Below, piece after piece: positions 5,316 through 5,386 of a DNA stretch of 5,386 nucleotides. Position numbers and translations under genes: made by a program. Source of the stretch: JAKEGK01 sp036507695 (lineage in GTDB: Bacteria > Pseudomonadota > Gammaproteobacteria > SZUA-152). The DNA lies in contig DATCIR010000006.1 of the NCBI GenBank assembly GCA_036507695.1, positions 1-5,386 on the forward strand, read 5' to 3'. The notes below the pieces were generated by a model, which worked only from the letters and a program-made list of their open reading frames with translations, did no database searches and had not been told where the DNA came from. Each line of letters opens with the position of its first letter. Within the stretch, counting starts at the first letter, position 1.

Positions 5316-5386
5316 GGTAACTACTCACCCGTGGGCGGCGCCGGTGTCTCCTGCCGGGGGACGCCACAAGTACGTCCCTGTAGGCT
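5316..5386. repeat. GC-rich nested inverted repeats, probably the start of a dispersed palindromic repeat (runs off window)
   Basis: Base composition changes abruptly near 5326. GGCGCC (5337-5342) is a palindrome. GGTGTCTCC (5343-5351) pairs with GGGGACGCC (5357-5365) across a 5-base loop, with two G-U pairs. The same right arm can instead pair as GGGACG (5358-5363) with CGTCCC (5373-5378). No T-run follows, so it is not a standard terminator. The phrasing (GGTAACTACTCACC, then TACGTCCCTGTAGGCT at the edge) resembles, from memory, intergenic repeat elements found in many copies in some gammaproteobacterial genomes. Copy number cannot be judged from one window. Confidence 0.45.

Overview
The window looks like a chromosomal piece of a free-living gammaproteobacterium. 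This is judged from the protein families, Gram-negative envelope components and codon style; no marker gene fixes the species. All four recognisable genes lie on the + strand.

Bases 1-3035 hold the end of an envelope operon. First comes the C-terminal part of an inner-membrane RND/MMPL transporter, cut by the window edge. Next is a complete periplasmic LolA-like protein ('outer membrane lipoprotein-sorting' family), and then a complete outer-membrane beta-barrel. The genes are tightly packed: the first two overlap by 50 bp and the next two share one base (TAATG). One member sits in each envelope layer, so a lipid or other hydrophobic cargo could pass from the inner-membrane pump to the periplasmic carrier to the outer-membrane barrel. 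The cargo is unknown and the conduit idea is inference from family and order.

Bases 3036-3354 are a 319-bp intergenic region with much structure. It has a 12-bp A/C-rich tandem repeat just after the operon (C-rich and G-poor, possibly tied to Rho-dependent termination), T-rich tracts, an 8-bp inverted repeat, and a good sigma70-type promoter (TTGTCA, 18 bp, TATAGT). The predicted transcript start is at or within a few bases of the ATG of the next gene, which has no Shine-Dalgarno sequence. An 11-bp perfect inverted repeat brackets the -10 box and the start codon.

Bases 3355-5217 encode a complete 620-residue membrane sensor histidine kinase (TM, dCache-like periplasmic sensor, TM, HAMP, coiled coil, HisKA, HATPase_c). 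No response regulator is visible.

Bases 5218-5386 hold no gene that can be supported. They start C-rich and G-poor, pass through a 10-bp palindrome, and end in GC-rich nested inverted repeats that look like the start of a dispersed palindromic repeat running off the window. Nothing here is clearly a wholly new system. The points most worth following are the three-layer transport cassette and the unusual start region of the kinase gene.
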